Source of the DNA: Nitzschia sp. DOCU1
Taxonomy: Eukaryota; Bacillariophyta; Bacillariophyceae; Bacillariales; Bacillariaceae
DNA length: 64,000 bases
Direction of reading: 5' to 3'
Assembly (NCBI GenBank): GCA_951394045.1
Contig: OX595991.1
Location: forward strand, 310,001-374,000
This document shows, piece by piece, positions 55,525 through 64,000 of the stretch. The notes below the pieces were generated by a model. The model was not told where the DNA came from and did no database searches. It worked only from the letters and a program-made list of their open reading frames with translations. Position 1 is the stretch's first letter; every line of letters begins with the position of its first letter. The position numbers and the translations under genes are program-made.

Positions 55525-55994
55525 TGTTACGAAAGGTCACACGTGGTATTTTAAAGTGCGTGTTATTTTAGTGTTTTCGTTTCTCCGGTCTACCAAAGAG
55601 TGAGAGCTTAAGAGTCCTCGTATCGACCATCTGTCGTGAGTCGTGTCTCTGGGGACTATAGCGCTTATGCGCCATCAATCAGCATCTCATGTTCTCCCCA
55701 TGTACACGTGATTTCTCTCCGTTCTTCACATTGTAGTTGTATCCGTTCTCTGTCCCGGACTGTTCTCCTTTATTCTCTTGTTCTCCTTTTGTTAGGATGC
55801 GCCTTCAAGAGGTCTTTATTATTGTGACACCTTATTGACATCCGCCATCAATGTCAGTCATGTGCTTATATGTTTGTCTGCTGATGTCACGTCGTGTCAG
55901 TCCTTTAGTGTTCATCTGTCTGTTTGTGTAATCCGTGTATTCCCTGTATTCGTATGTATGAATCCTTGGAGTCGGATATCAACATACTTCAACA
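55525..55994 (-). repeat. 5' LTR (470 bp)
   Basis: Same boundaries and sequence as the 3' LTR. It holds the element's promoter, firing leftward, away from the neighbouring selenoprotein gene. The 63-codon ORF inside it occurs in both LTRs and is not a gene. Confidence 0.97.
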
Positions 55995-56000
55995 AGGTTG
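55995..56000. repeat. target-site duplication, right copy (AGGTTG)
   Basis: Matches 49284-49289. It lies 43 bp upstream of the selenoprotein start codon. Confidence 0.85.
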
Positions 56001-56043
56001 CACGTTGCTTGCAAGATAATCCGATTGTATCGTCAGCCAAAGG

Positions 56044-56513
56044 ATGGGAAATCATTGTAGCTATGGGAGAAGCATCCGCGGTGACAACACAAAGAATGAT
56101 AACGATAAGAAGATCATCATCGTCATTCGGTATTGTGGAGCGTGAGGTATGCTGGCATCTTGTCTTATTATGGGTCCTGTGTTCCTCGAGCCTTTTTTGC
56201 CTTCTCTCTAACGTATTGTTTTTCAGGCGCTGCCAATTTCTTTTACAATCTCAAATCCTTCTTGGAACATTCGTCGTCAATAGGACCGCATATCAAAGTC
56301 GTGGAACGACGAGATTGGAGGGCGACGCAACGATTCGATGTAATTATCAAGGAAACGAATCAAGTGGTGTATTCAAAACTTCAAGAAGGTCTAGGCTGGC
56401 CTCGGGGTCAGAGAAAAAAGCAAATGATTGTGGATCGTATCTATGAGGCGTGCAAGGACAAGATCGGTCCCCTACCGACCGACAATTCTGCGGAAGGATC
56501 CTCGCCTCGCTAA
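56044..56513 (+). CDS. SelW-like selenoprotein (Rdx family), UGA-encoded selenocysteine
   Basis: Exon 1 is 56044-56146 and exon 2 is 56227-56513, with an 80-bp intron (GTATGC...TTTTTCAG). The frame crosses an in-frame TGA at 56143-56145. Read as selenocysteine (U), it gives IIIVIRYCGAUGAANFFY, the beta strand and CxxU redox motif (Cys31, Sec34) of SelW/SelT/SelH proteins. Exon 2 continues with RFDVIIKETNQVVYSKLQEGLGW and a final helix (QMIVDRIYEA), as in SelW. Total 129 residues. The ATG at 56044 is the first after an in-frame stop at 56017. The Sec codon lies one base before the exon end, so the next codon is split by the intron. A candidate SECIS follows in the 3' UTR. Family members are thioredoxin-fold oxidoreductases. 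A plain gene finder would truncate or miss it. Confidence 0.88.
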
Positions 56514-56576
56514 AATGGGATTCTTTTTGGTCCTCTAAGAATCTCAAACGAGCACTATTGCTTTCAAAAGTTTAGA

Positions 56577-56641
56577 CCAGTGTCTGGAGTGACAGGGGCT
56601 CTACCTTTTTTCGGCGTGGCTCCTCGATACAAGACAACTGG
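56577..56641 (+). promoter_or_regulatory. candidate SECIS element in the selenoprotein 3' UTR
   Basis: Starts 64 bases after the stop codon. Helix I pairs CCAGTGTCT with AGACAACTGG (one bulge). The core has TGAC (56590-56593) opposite CGAT (56625-56628), giving the tandem G-A pairs. Helix II pairs AGGGGCT with GGCTCCT including G-U pairs. The apical loop has CC, not the common AA, about ten bases past the core, as in rarer SECIS variants. Found by hand folding only. Confidence 0.45.
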
Positions 56642-57876
56642 GAATCGGATTGGAAAGACGTTTGACTTAACAGAGATTCCGTGGATCCTGCAGGATTTCC
56701 AGACTGAAGGACGCTTTACTAGCATCTCGTTTGGCAAGATGCCCGAGGCCAACTGAAAATATGAGTACGATCACGCTTGTTGGTGTAAAGTTATGGCGTG
56801 GCTGCCAAGTTGCTAGAGTCGTGGGCTACCATGCATTTTAAATTTCCGGTGCCGACCGCCGAACTATGCCGCCTTGACATTCACAGAACTTTTGCGCCTT
56901 CCTTATCGCAGAGATGGATATGTGGCAAGTTCTCTTGCCGATAGTTTCCTTCAGGATGATACGCGTCATCGCTTCCGGATGCTCTCAGCGGAGGTAGTGC
57001 CATGTCCTTCCAACGAATTCGTGACCAAGTTCGATAGTAATAAAGAGCTGATCGGTCGTTAAACGGCTGACAAGTAATAACTGGGTAGGGCCATCCTTTT
57101 CATCTCATTTTCGAAAGGAGAGCCACCTATGGCTAGCTAGTATCCGCATCCCACAACCGCTGGGCTCGCCCTGGAATTTGTTCTTCTCTTCTGCGCGCAG
57201 GGAGAGCTGCTGGCCTCGTATGACTACAGTAGTGCAAGGGCAGGGCTCACTCTAGCATTTCTCCTGTGCGAACGAGAGCTATTGGCTTTGTATGTTTCTA
57301 ATGGTGGAAATGTATAGTAGATGATCTTCTCGCATCTCTCTCTAGGGTAGGTCGTCGCAGACGCAAAGTGGTCGAAGTAATCACATTTCGCCAAGAACTC
57401 GACGACAGCGCGGCACCATCAGAAAACTGAAAAATTCGATTTTGCCGGTTGTTCTGCAGTGTTTCGGCCGCTGGCTTGCGTCGCTTGTCGTAAAATTCGT
57501 ACCAAAGCCTACGTCCCTCGCTTTCATTTCAGAGATTAGCTTTCCTCAAAGTTTTCTCCATTTTTGATTGCTACGAATGTTTTTACTCTGGAGAAGTTCG
57601 AAAAAGGTAAGATGAGGTATCCTTTGTCCATCCGACATCAATTCTCGTATCGCATTCATTCTCCATGACGATATGTAACTTCATACTGCACGTCGAGTGA
57701 CTTTCGCTGAACGAACCATGGCTTCATCGCTTGTGGCGCCCCGATGCCGGAGAAAGAGAACGCCTCCGTTAGGCAAGCCATGGGGCATTGTGGTGCCTGC
57801 ACAAGTGGGGACTATTCCAGGATAACAATTATCTCACAAGCTTTGCAATTGTCAACGATGCCAGCAAGATAACAGC
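56642..57876. other. intergenic, no gene seen
   Basis: Chance ORFs only, the longest about 62 codons. The last 300 bases should contain the promoter of the gene at 57877; no element could be assigned. Confidence 0.4.
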
Positions 57877-58883
57877 ATGTCCTCGTTTGTAGATCGCCTC
57901 AAGTCAGCCTTGGGAGGCGTGAGCTATGATCCTACAAAACGCCGCAGTGTCCAAAGTGCTATTCTCTACGAGGCCTACCGATGCATCGAGGACAGGCTTC
58001 CAAGCATGAAGCCGTTTCAGCGCAAAATTGCCTTCTACGACCAAGCCCGAGCACTCTTAGAGGCCACTGGCTTTTCGCCACAGGATCAAGTCGAAATCAT
58101 GTGGCGGACTGCAACTAGCAGGGAGGCTTTGACCCCTGATAGTGCCTGGAAGCGAGTGCGCCTTGTGGAGAAGGAAGTGGAACGGATTCGTGACAAAGTA
58201 AAACCGTTGTGTGAAGAGGGCAAGTCTCATGATGACGTTATCAAAGAGTTTATTCAGCAACAGTTTGTAAGTAAGGTGGCTATGTTCGATTGCGCTGATA
58301 TAGCAAGAATAACGAACGAGGAAATCTGGCGTCCCGTGGGTTGCAGTATGGGTGCTAACCCTTTCACAACCTTTATTGATTTCAGGAAATTGTTACCGGG
58401 CGCACGGGCCTACAATGTCCAGCGGGCTGGGAGCATGCTCATAACAATGTGATTATGACGTACCGTATGTACTATGACGGTGCCGATCCCGATCCCAAGC
58501 TACCGCCTCCGGAACCCTTCAAAGAAGTCGTGGTGCCGGCTAACAAAGCAGAAGAAGAAAGCTACTATCTGCGAGTGGGGGGTGAGATTGCACCGCCGTC
58601 GAATGGAGTAGCTGCTGCTGTAGCTCCATCTTCATCGGCATCAGGAGCAGCAACAACCGCAGGTAGCCCCGCCCCCATCGAATCAGCTGAAGATCGTATG
58701 GCCATTCTAAAGGAAGTCCGAGCCCACATGGATTTGCTCAACGACTTTGTCGGGGCCATTCCTCAAGAGCAATTGGTAGAACGTAAAAGAGAATTGTTTC
58801 AGGCCTTGCCAAGTGCTCCGCCAAGTACCGCAGAACGTGTGAAGCGTATCCGCCGTTCAGCGGTGCAAGGCGAAGTCAACTAA
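57877..58883 (+). CDS. unknown conserved-looking protein, two exons
   Basis: Exon 1 is 57877-58266 and exon 2 is 58386-58883; the 119-bp intron (GTAAGT...TTTCAG) is in phase 0, giving 295 residues. Residues 1-130 are helical and basic (YDPTKRRSVQSAILYEAYRC, then LVEKEVERIRDKVKPLCEEG). Exon 2 opens with EIVTGRTGLQCPAGWEHAHNNVIMTYRMYYDG, rich in His and aromatic residues, followed by a Pro/Ala/Ser linker (about 190-225) and a last helix with MAILKEVRAHMDLLNDFVGAI. The ordered segments and clean splice sites argue for a real gene. Family not recognised. Confidence 0.7.
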
Positions 58884-59018
58884 AATAATAAGTGGGGGCC
58901 ACTTGGCGCGGTTGCTATGGCAGCGGGAACGCGTTGCTTTGAACTGTACCACAAGAATAATAACGTAGCGAATGTTCTTCATTGAAAAATTATTTGCACT
59001 AGTTATATCTAGCTAGAT

Positions 59019-62000
59019 CTATACCGGCAACGTGGTGTGGAAGTACCGATTGTTGACATGCTGAACTCTATGGGCCAGATATCGAATGACCACGCCATCG
59101 ATCGCCGCCGTGACTTCCGGTTTGTTCTTGCGCATCCTTTCAAACTCGGCCTTGCTCAAACTATAAAGAACTGCCTTCTCTGAGGAGCATAGCAGCGTCG
59201 TCAGTCGCTTCGTGCCATGGACGAGTCCAAGCTCGCCGACAATGTTTCCTCGCTTGACCACTTCGGATGCCCCTGTATCTTCGATAATCGAAAGAAGCTC
59301 CCCGCACACTAGCAATTTCATTGAGTCACTTTCGGCTCCTGATTCCCACAGTGCATCGTCCTGAGAGACCTCCTCTCGTTTCATGGCGCTCAATAGAATA
59401 TCAATTGTCTTTTCCATGTTGCCTGTGGACTTGGGGAGCAATTCTCGAAAGAATCTTTTGGCATGAAACTTTTCTTCCTCCAGCGTCATGTTGATCGCGG
59501 CATAGTCGTCCAACTCGTTGAAATCCGTCGAGCATTCCAACGTTGGATCTTCTCTGGCGATCAAAATGTCTTCGGCAAATCGCAAAGCGTCGTCTAAGGA
59601 TTCGCAGACCCGGCCGTCCGCCTTGAGCGTCAGCAGCTGGGTAGCTCGCACCGAATGAGATCCCCTCGAGATCGAAATGGAGCCCTTTTGAACTTGAGGC
59701 GACATACCCGCTTCGTTCTTGGTGTGCGGTTGAGTCAGCTGGTTGTAATCTAGCCCGGCGGCGGCTACTTGACTAGCGGCCTCTGGGGACAGAGCCTCAC
59801 TCAAGGCATACTCGCACGGAAAGCCGCCCCGTCCACTGCCCGTGACAAAGATGGATACCTCCACATGAAATAGGCGATGGATGATTTTTTTAAGTTTGGC
59901 CACGGCATGGGCGGCCGAACTATCCATTCCGACCACCAAGGTAAAATCCACAATAACCACAATAGGAGATTCATTGTAATCATGCTTCTCTTTCAGAACG
60001 TGCTTGATCGTATCCGTTAACTGTGCCACATTTCCAAAGAATAGCTGTCAACACGAGGGTACCAGTTTGCTGAGATGCACATTGTCTTCGAGAAAGCCAA
60101 GACGCCTAATCAACCTCCGTCCTACTTACGTGGCCCTGCAATTGAAAGATCAAGATGCGCGATCGCCCGGTGGTGTCGTTTTCCAAAATGGCCCGGGACT
60201 TGACGCATCTCGTCCAAGCGCTACTTCGAAGCGTCGATGCCGTCAAGATTTGGCGAATCGGATTTTGGTAGTTGATGGACTGTACGGCATAGGTTGTCAA
60301 AGCGGCAATAACACCAGCTAGCAAAGCTGCTGTCATGCCCAAAGTCGTCATTACGAACGTAATCGCCCAGATTCCGGCATACTCCAAGTGATCATAATTT
60401 CCAAAAGCTGGAGGGGAGGGCGGCAGTTAGATCTATGCGTCTCTCGACGAGGAACTTTTTCGAACCAAAACTTACAGTCATACACGCCTTCCAATACCAA
60501 ATCGATCCCGATATGCAACAGCAATGTGCCTGCCATGCATCGTGGCAAATAACTCGCAATCGACGGTCCAATGACAAACAAGACCATGGTAAAAAGTACA
60601 ATAGCGAGAGATGAAATCTTCCCCTTGCCTCCCGACTTGGCGTACAAGACGGAATTCGAATACGTCATGTAAATCTGCAAGCCCCCACAAAGGCCCGACA
60701 AGGCATTGGCATATCCATGAGCGATCAATTCGGCATTCATGTCCGTGTCTAAAATAGCAAAAATACCAATGAGCAGAATACGCAATGGTGTGTTCCAACC
60801 TAGCATCATTGTCCATTGGATGATACCACCACTTACCCACATCTGTCGAAATGGCAAAGGCTGGAATGTTAATAGGAACATGGATCAATGAAAATGCCGC
60901 CAAAGCAATCATGGTTCCGGTACTTTGAAAGACGGCCGAAAAGGAAATGGTGGAAAAGTCAATGACGGTAAAGATATCCCATAAATGCGGGTCCTGCCAC
61001 ATGCTCGTCGGCGCGCCGTCTTCCGTGACAATCGACGGAAAGAAGTAACCTTGCGACGAGGCTTGTTCAATACTGACACCCGATAATCGCAAACCGAGAT
61101 AAAAGAGTGGTGTAATCAAACAGTAGTATACGGGCGACAAGAGTGGATACTTGGCATTGCCATGCTTGTCCTGGGTAATGTACTGTAGGAATCTCAAGAC
61201 GACTTCAAAGCCCAACACCACGGACAGCAAATGAAAGTTCTCCACTAGCCCTTGAAGGCCATCCATATCAAAGCTGAAAGTGACATCTGATGTGACTTCA
61301 ATCGCCGTCACGACAATGAATACACCAATTCCTCCTATGCACCCGACCAATACATGATTTGGAAAGAAATAAACAATCCGTCCCAATTTCCATTTTCCCA
61401 ACAAGTAAAATGTAATTCCGACCACTACCGAGCTGACAGCAAATAAAAAGAAGACTGTCGATAAGGCATCCAATCCATATCCTTGATTTCGAATGACTAT
61501 TTGACAGAGCGCATGTAAAAAGGGTACATTTTCCACCATTTGCAATCCAACGGGATTTTCAAATTTGGAAGCAAAGGTAAAGACCAGTTGACCTAAAAGT
61601 GTCGCGAACAAAAACATGCGAATTCCCAAGGCTTGTTTGCCAGCCAAAGGAAAGGTACCACTCACATCATCTCCTGTTGCTTCTGTAGACGTGGTCGTAT
61701 CCGTAGTGTCCATAGTATCGGCGGCTTTCCATCCAATGGGAAAATAACTAGCGCCAAACGGAATGGAAATCATGATATTCAACAAGGCTACGACTGCCAC
61801 TGCTGACGTTTGTTGAATCAAGTGGGACAACCAATGTGACGACGACGAACGTCGCTTGCCGCGAAGATGTTCGGCACCACTTGGACCACGTCGAAACGAA
61901 CTAGAAGAATGACTATGATCCAATTTGGGTAACATCAATGGCGTCATTTCCGCAGCAGCAGCAGCACTTTGTAATCCCGTCGCTTCTTCTTCATCTTCTC

Positions 62001-62523
62001 GTGTGGGTTCATTTTCAAAGATTTCGTCGGGATGCCGCAGACTTGGATCTTCCTGCATGGCCTGGTCGTCATCTGTAGTTCCGGCATCATCGTCACTACC
62101 AACAGTACCAGTCGATGTCGATCGTAAATAACTTGTATTCAAATCCACAATCAATCGTCGTGATCGCATGCGTGTTCCACTCAATAATTCTCGTGCGGCT
62201 CGTCGCATGGAAGCACTATGCACATCCAAGACATTTTCTTCTTCCTCGGGTGCTTCTTCGGTTGGATGCGTCGCTTGATAAATCGCACTGACGCGTCTCA
62301 TTGTTCGAGAAGGAGATACCGCAATGGATTGCCGTAATTGAGCACGAGACGGAGAAACCCCCAGACGATGATGATGCTGATAAACTTCGGCAGGGGTCGA
62401 AGCAAATCGGCGGGGTGGGGAAGTGGTAGTCGACGCCGATCGAGGCCGACGTTGTGGGACATCGCTGCGATGCATTCGTGTAGGAAGGGCCGATGGGTCG
62501 GTACTACTACTTTCGTGGCTCAT
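59019..62523 (-). CDS. SulP/SLC26-family anion transporter with STAS and cyclic-nucleotide-binding domains
   Basis: Exons in transcription order: 60837-62523, 60476-60748, 60130-60407, 59019-60044; introns 88, 68 and 85 bp; phases consistent; 1087 residues. The start is the ATG at 62521-62523 (MSHESSSTDP). Residues 1-230 are disordered and Ser/Arg-rich. The transporter core follows with many spans and family blocks such as HVPINIPAFAIST, then DMNAELIAHGYANALSGL and YSNSVLYAKSGG. The STAS domain is at about 725-860 (RILIFQLQGHLFFGNV and IVVIVDFTLVVGMDSSAAHAV). A cNMP-binding domain at about 960-1055 has the GELLSIIED and GNIVGELGLVHGTKRLTTLL blocks; the phosphate cassette lacks the usual R-S/T-A, so ligand binding is uncertain. 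Same plan as fungal and oomycete YGR125W-type SulP proteins. Transported ion unknown. Confidence 0.9.
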
Positions 62524-63126
62524 GGTTTTTCGAAGATAGTAGTGGTAGTTTCTACTGCGCACCCGGTCGTTAGTATCTTTCTACGTGGAAGGAATCTTGA
62601 TTGTGGCACGCAATGAATCGGATTTCCCGCGTCAATGACTGACCGACTCCACAATTTAAGATGTATACTATTTTCGCTAGCAAGAGTGGATGATGATTGT
62701 TTCAAGGCAACTAAACTGCAATCGTCATCCAAACGACATGATATCCGTCCATTGCAAGAGTGCAAAGTGAGAGAGTGCAAGACCTATTGCGATCTTTTGC
62801 CGCTGTGTGCGATCTTTTTGGAAGAGAGAGGTTTACATCCACCATCCTTCTAAATTCGAAAGAGTCGAGTCGAAGGCGCGCAGAGTCCATTGAGTCATTC
62901 TCACGTGAGTCCGCTCGCCAGCCACGGCGGTTTGCCGGCATGCGCGCTTGCGGCAGGGGAACGGTCGCCAGCCCGCCAGTCGGGTTGGGTCATTCATTCT
63001 CGTCGTCATCAACGTCATTTGATGGATGTGATGCGGTTGTTGTGATAGTTATCGTCGTCATATTTCCTGTTGGACACTTACTTGTTTGCCTTTTTGACTA
63101 CATAATAATCTTTAATATTATTGATC
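62524..63126. other. divergent promoter region
   Basis: Separates the leftward SulP gene from the rightward methyltransferase gene. No coding signal seen. A stretch of GTCGTC/GTT microsatellite-like sequence lies near 63000-63060. Confidence 0.4.
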
Positions 63127-64000
63127 ATGCCCCGCGCCTTGTCGAGACAACAGCAACGTCGATTACTAGGAGCTGGACGCAAAAATTTGTCGTCAGAACT
63201 ATGGATCCGAAATCCGTTAATATGGACGGCCTGTTTGCTCGTTTTAACCTTGATTGCCTATGTGAGCCGTGATTTCAATCAAGTCGCCCATTATCAAATC
63301 TTGGATGTGGCCTATTTAAAAGGAACAGCAGTGGCGTCGAATGTAAATGTAGCCAAAATGGCCGCAACAGCAGTGCCACCAGCAGCCGGAGTGACTCCCG
63401 TCGTACCAGCATCAAAGACTGCTTCTGCAGCAGCAGCAGTAGCACCAGTGCCGACCTCAACCAATAACGAGGAGAATGAAAGACTACTCACAGCTTGGAG
63501 ATCGGAAACCGAAACGGCATGTCATAACATGATGTCAGCCAATCAGCGTCAAGATACTCCCGCCGCTCGAGACGCCAAACAAGCCCTGGAAGAACAAGCC
63601 ATGTCCAAATTCACATTTCCCCCACCAACCGAAGCGTTGCCGGCCAATCATGAACCTTATCAATATTGTCGCAATGTCTTTATTGATTTGGGGACCAATA
63701 TTGGTGACTCCATTGGATATTTTGTGGATAATGCCTTGGATGTATGCACTCCAATTTGGATGGAAACGCACACTCGGACTCGTTTGGATTCTAGTTTTCC
63801 AAGACCACACCTCGATATTACGACTCTGGAAATTTCACACCGTGGCAATGGAAATAATCCATTGTTTGGAATGTTACAAAAAGAAATGCGCAAATCCATG
63901 GCGATTCCATCGAGCTTTTGTGTGTATGGTATGGAAGGGAATCCTGAATTTACGCCGCGTTTGCAAAAGCTGGAAAATTTTGTTCTTGGAACCAAACCAC
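63127..64000 (+). CDS. FkbM-like methyltransferase, type II membrane protein, 3' end missing
   Basis: The frame opens at the ATG at 63127-63129 and runs without a stop to the window edge (291 codons). A basic start is followed by a signal anchor (about 34-48, WTACLLVLTLIAYV), an Ala/Val/Pro-rich stem (about 70-115) and then a domain beginning VFIDLGTNIGDSIGYF at about 186-201. That D-L-G-x-N-x-G-D is the S-adenosylmethionine-binding motif I of FkbM-type methyltransferases. A later FCVYGMEGNPEF fits motif II with its acidic residue. A Golgi or secretory methyltransferase is likely. The rest of the fold is outside the window. Confidence 0.75.
   Translation, partial: MPRALSRQQQRRLLGAGRKNLSSELWIRNPLIWTACLLVLTLIAYVSRDFNQVAHYQILDVAYLKGTAVASNVNVAKMAATAVPPAAGVTPVVPASKTASAAAAVAPVPTSTNNEENERLLTAWRSETETACHNMMSANQRQDTPAARDAKQALEEQAMSKFTFPPPTEALPANHEPYQYCRNVFIDLGTNIGDSIGYFVDNALDVCTPIWMETHTRTRLDSSFPRPHLDITTLEISHRGNGNNPLFGMLQKEMRKSMAIPSSFCVYGMEGNPEFTPRLQKLENFVLGTKP

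Larger units (their letters stand above)
49290..55994 (-). mobile_element. complete Ty1/copia LTR retrotransposon (6705 bp)
   Basis: The element is transcribed leftward. It has two 470-bp LTRs that appear identical by eye, a target-site duplication, a polypurine tract, a leader with a palindrome at the primer-binding position, and a gag-pol frame with copia domain order. Identical LTRs mean a recent insertion. The 5' LTR faces the selenoprotein gene that starts 50 bp beyond the right end. Confidence 0.97.

Noticed and set aside
56133..56513. ORF reading the selenoprotein's second exon without splicing
   Set aside because: It reads through the intron and loses the CxxU motif and the start codon.
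56750..56830. Second SECIS candidate beginning ATGA near 56760
   Set aside because: The AA motif is about 21 bases from ATGA, too far, and there is no opposing GA. The structure at 56577-56641 fits better.
60800..60836. A 37-bp intron in the SulP gene
   Set aside because: It keeps the frame but would insert about 18 residues (GWNTPLRILLIGIFAI...) that the family lacks. A stronger acceptor (TTTTGCTATTTTAG, ending at 60749) gives an 88-bp intron and the expected DMNAELIAHGY junction.
1..64000. CRISPR arrays, bacterial operons or prophage
   Set aside because: No regularly spaced repeats occur and genes carry spliceosomal introns, so the DNA is eukaryotic nuclear.

Overview
The window reads as nuclear DNA of a photosynthetic stramenopile, most likely a diatom. 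Genes are split by short GT-AG introns, mostly 68-119 bp. Intergenic gaps are compact. Two Ty1/copia retrotransposons of the kind common in diatoms are present. One membrane protein carries what looks like a DUF6824 domain, a family I know mainly from diatoms. A selenoprotein and several proteins with low-complexity tails fit the same lineage. The species assignment is inference. All joined exon structures below were derived by hand from reading frames and splice signals.

Layout. 1-4576: 5' part (minus strand) of a copia element running off the left edge, with one in-frame stop in the integrase. 4749-6266: acidic, Gln-rich protein whose N-terminus resembles the TPP1/Est3 telomere OB fold. 6663-7283: truncated-haemoglobin-like protein (minus). 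8481-9617: unknown membrane protein (minus). 10796-11569: short-chain dehydrogenase (minus). 12.5-13.2 kb: repeats, a 19-G run and a 43-bp-arm foldback. 13804-16937: three-exon receptor-like protein. 18242-18757: small KEN-box protein. 18.8-22.0 kb: no convincing gene. 22036-22554: small Cys-rich protein. 23421-24263: a fused MPC1-MPC2 pyruvate carrier. 25469-26500: unknown Gln/Tyr-rich membrane protein. 27167-28348: App1-like phosphatase. 28597-29856: type II membrane glycosyltransferase candidate. 30086-31033: TauD-type dioxygenase. 31110-34114: alanyl-tRNA synthetase. 34831-36675: PA2G4/EBP1. 36895-37254: peroxisomal SCP2. 37797-41156: PrsW-type membrane protein. 42279-46374: CxxC-rich double-KH RNA-binding protein. 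47353-48932: glycosyltransferase candidate. 49290-55994: complete copia element with identical LTRs. 56044-56513: SelW-like selenoprotein. 57877-58883: unknown two-exon gene. 59019-62523: SulP transporter with STAS and cyclic-nucleotide-binding domains. 63127-64000: start of an FkbM-like methyltransferase, cut by the window edge.

The genes do not form one pathway. They are a mix of housekeeping functions (translation, mitochondrial transport, lipid handling) and lineage-specific membrane proteins. The most notable items are the TGA-containing SelW-like gene with a candidate SECIS, whose ATG lies 50 bp from a young retrotransposon; the single-chain MPC1-MPC2 carrier; the TPP1/Est3-like candidate; and the perfect palindromes that abut the 5' LTR of both retrotransposons.
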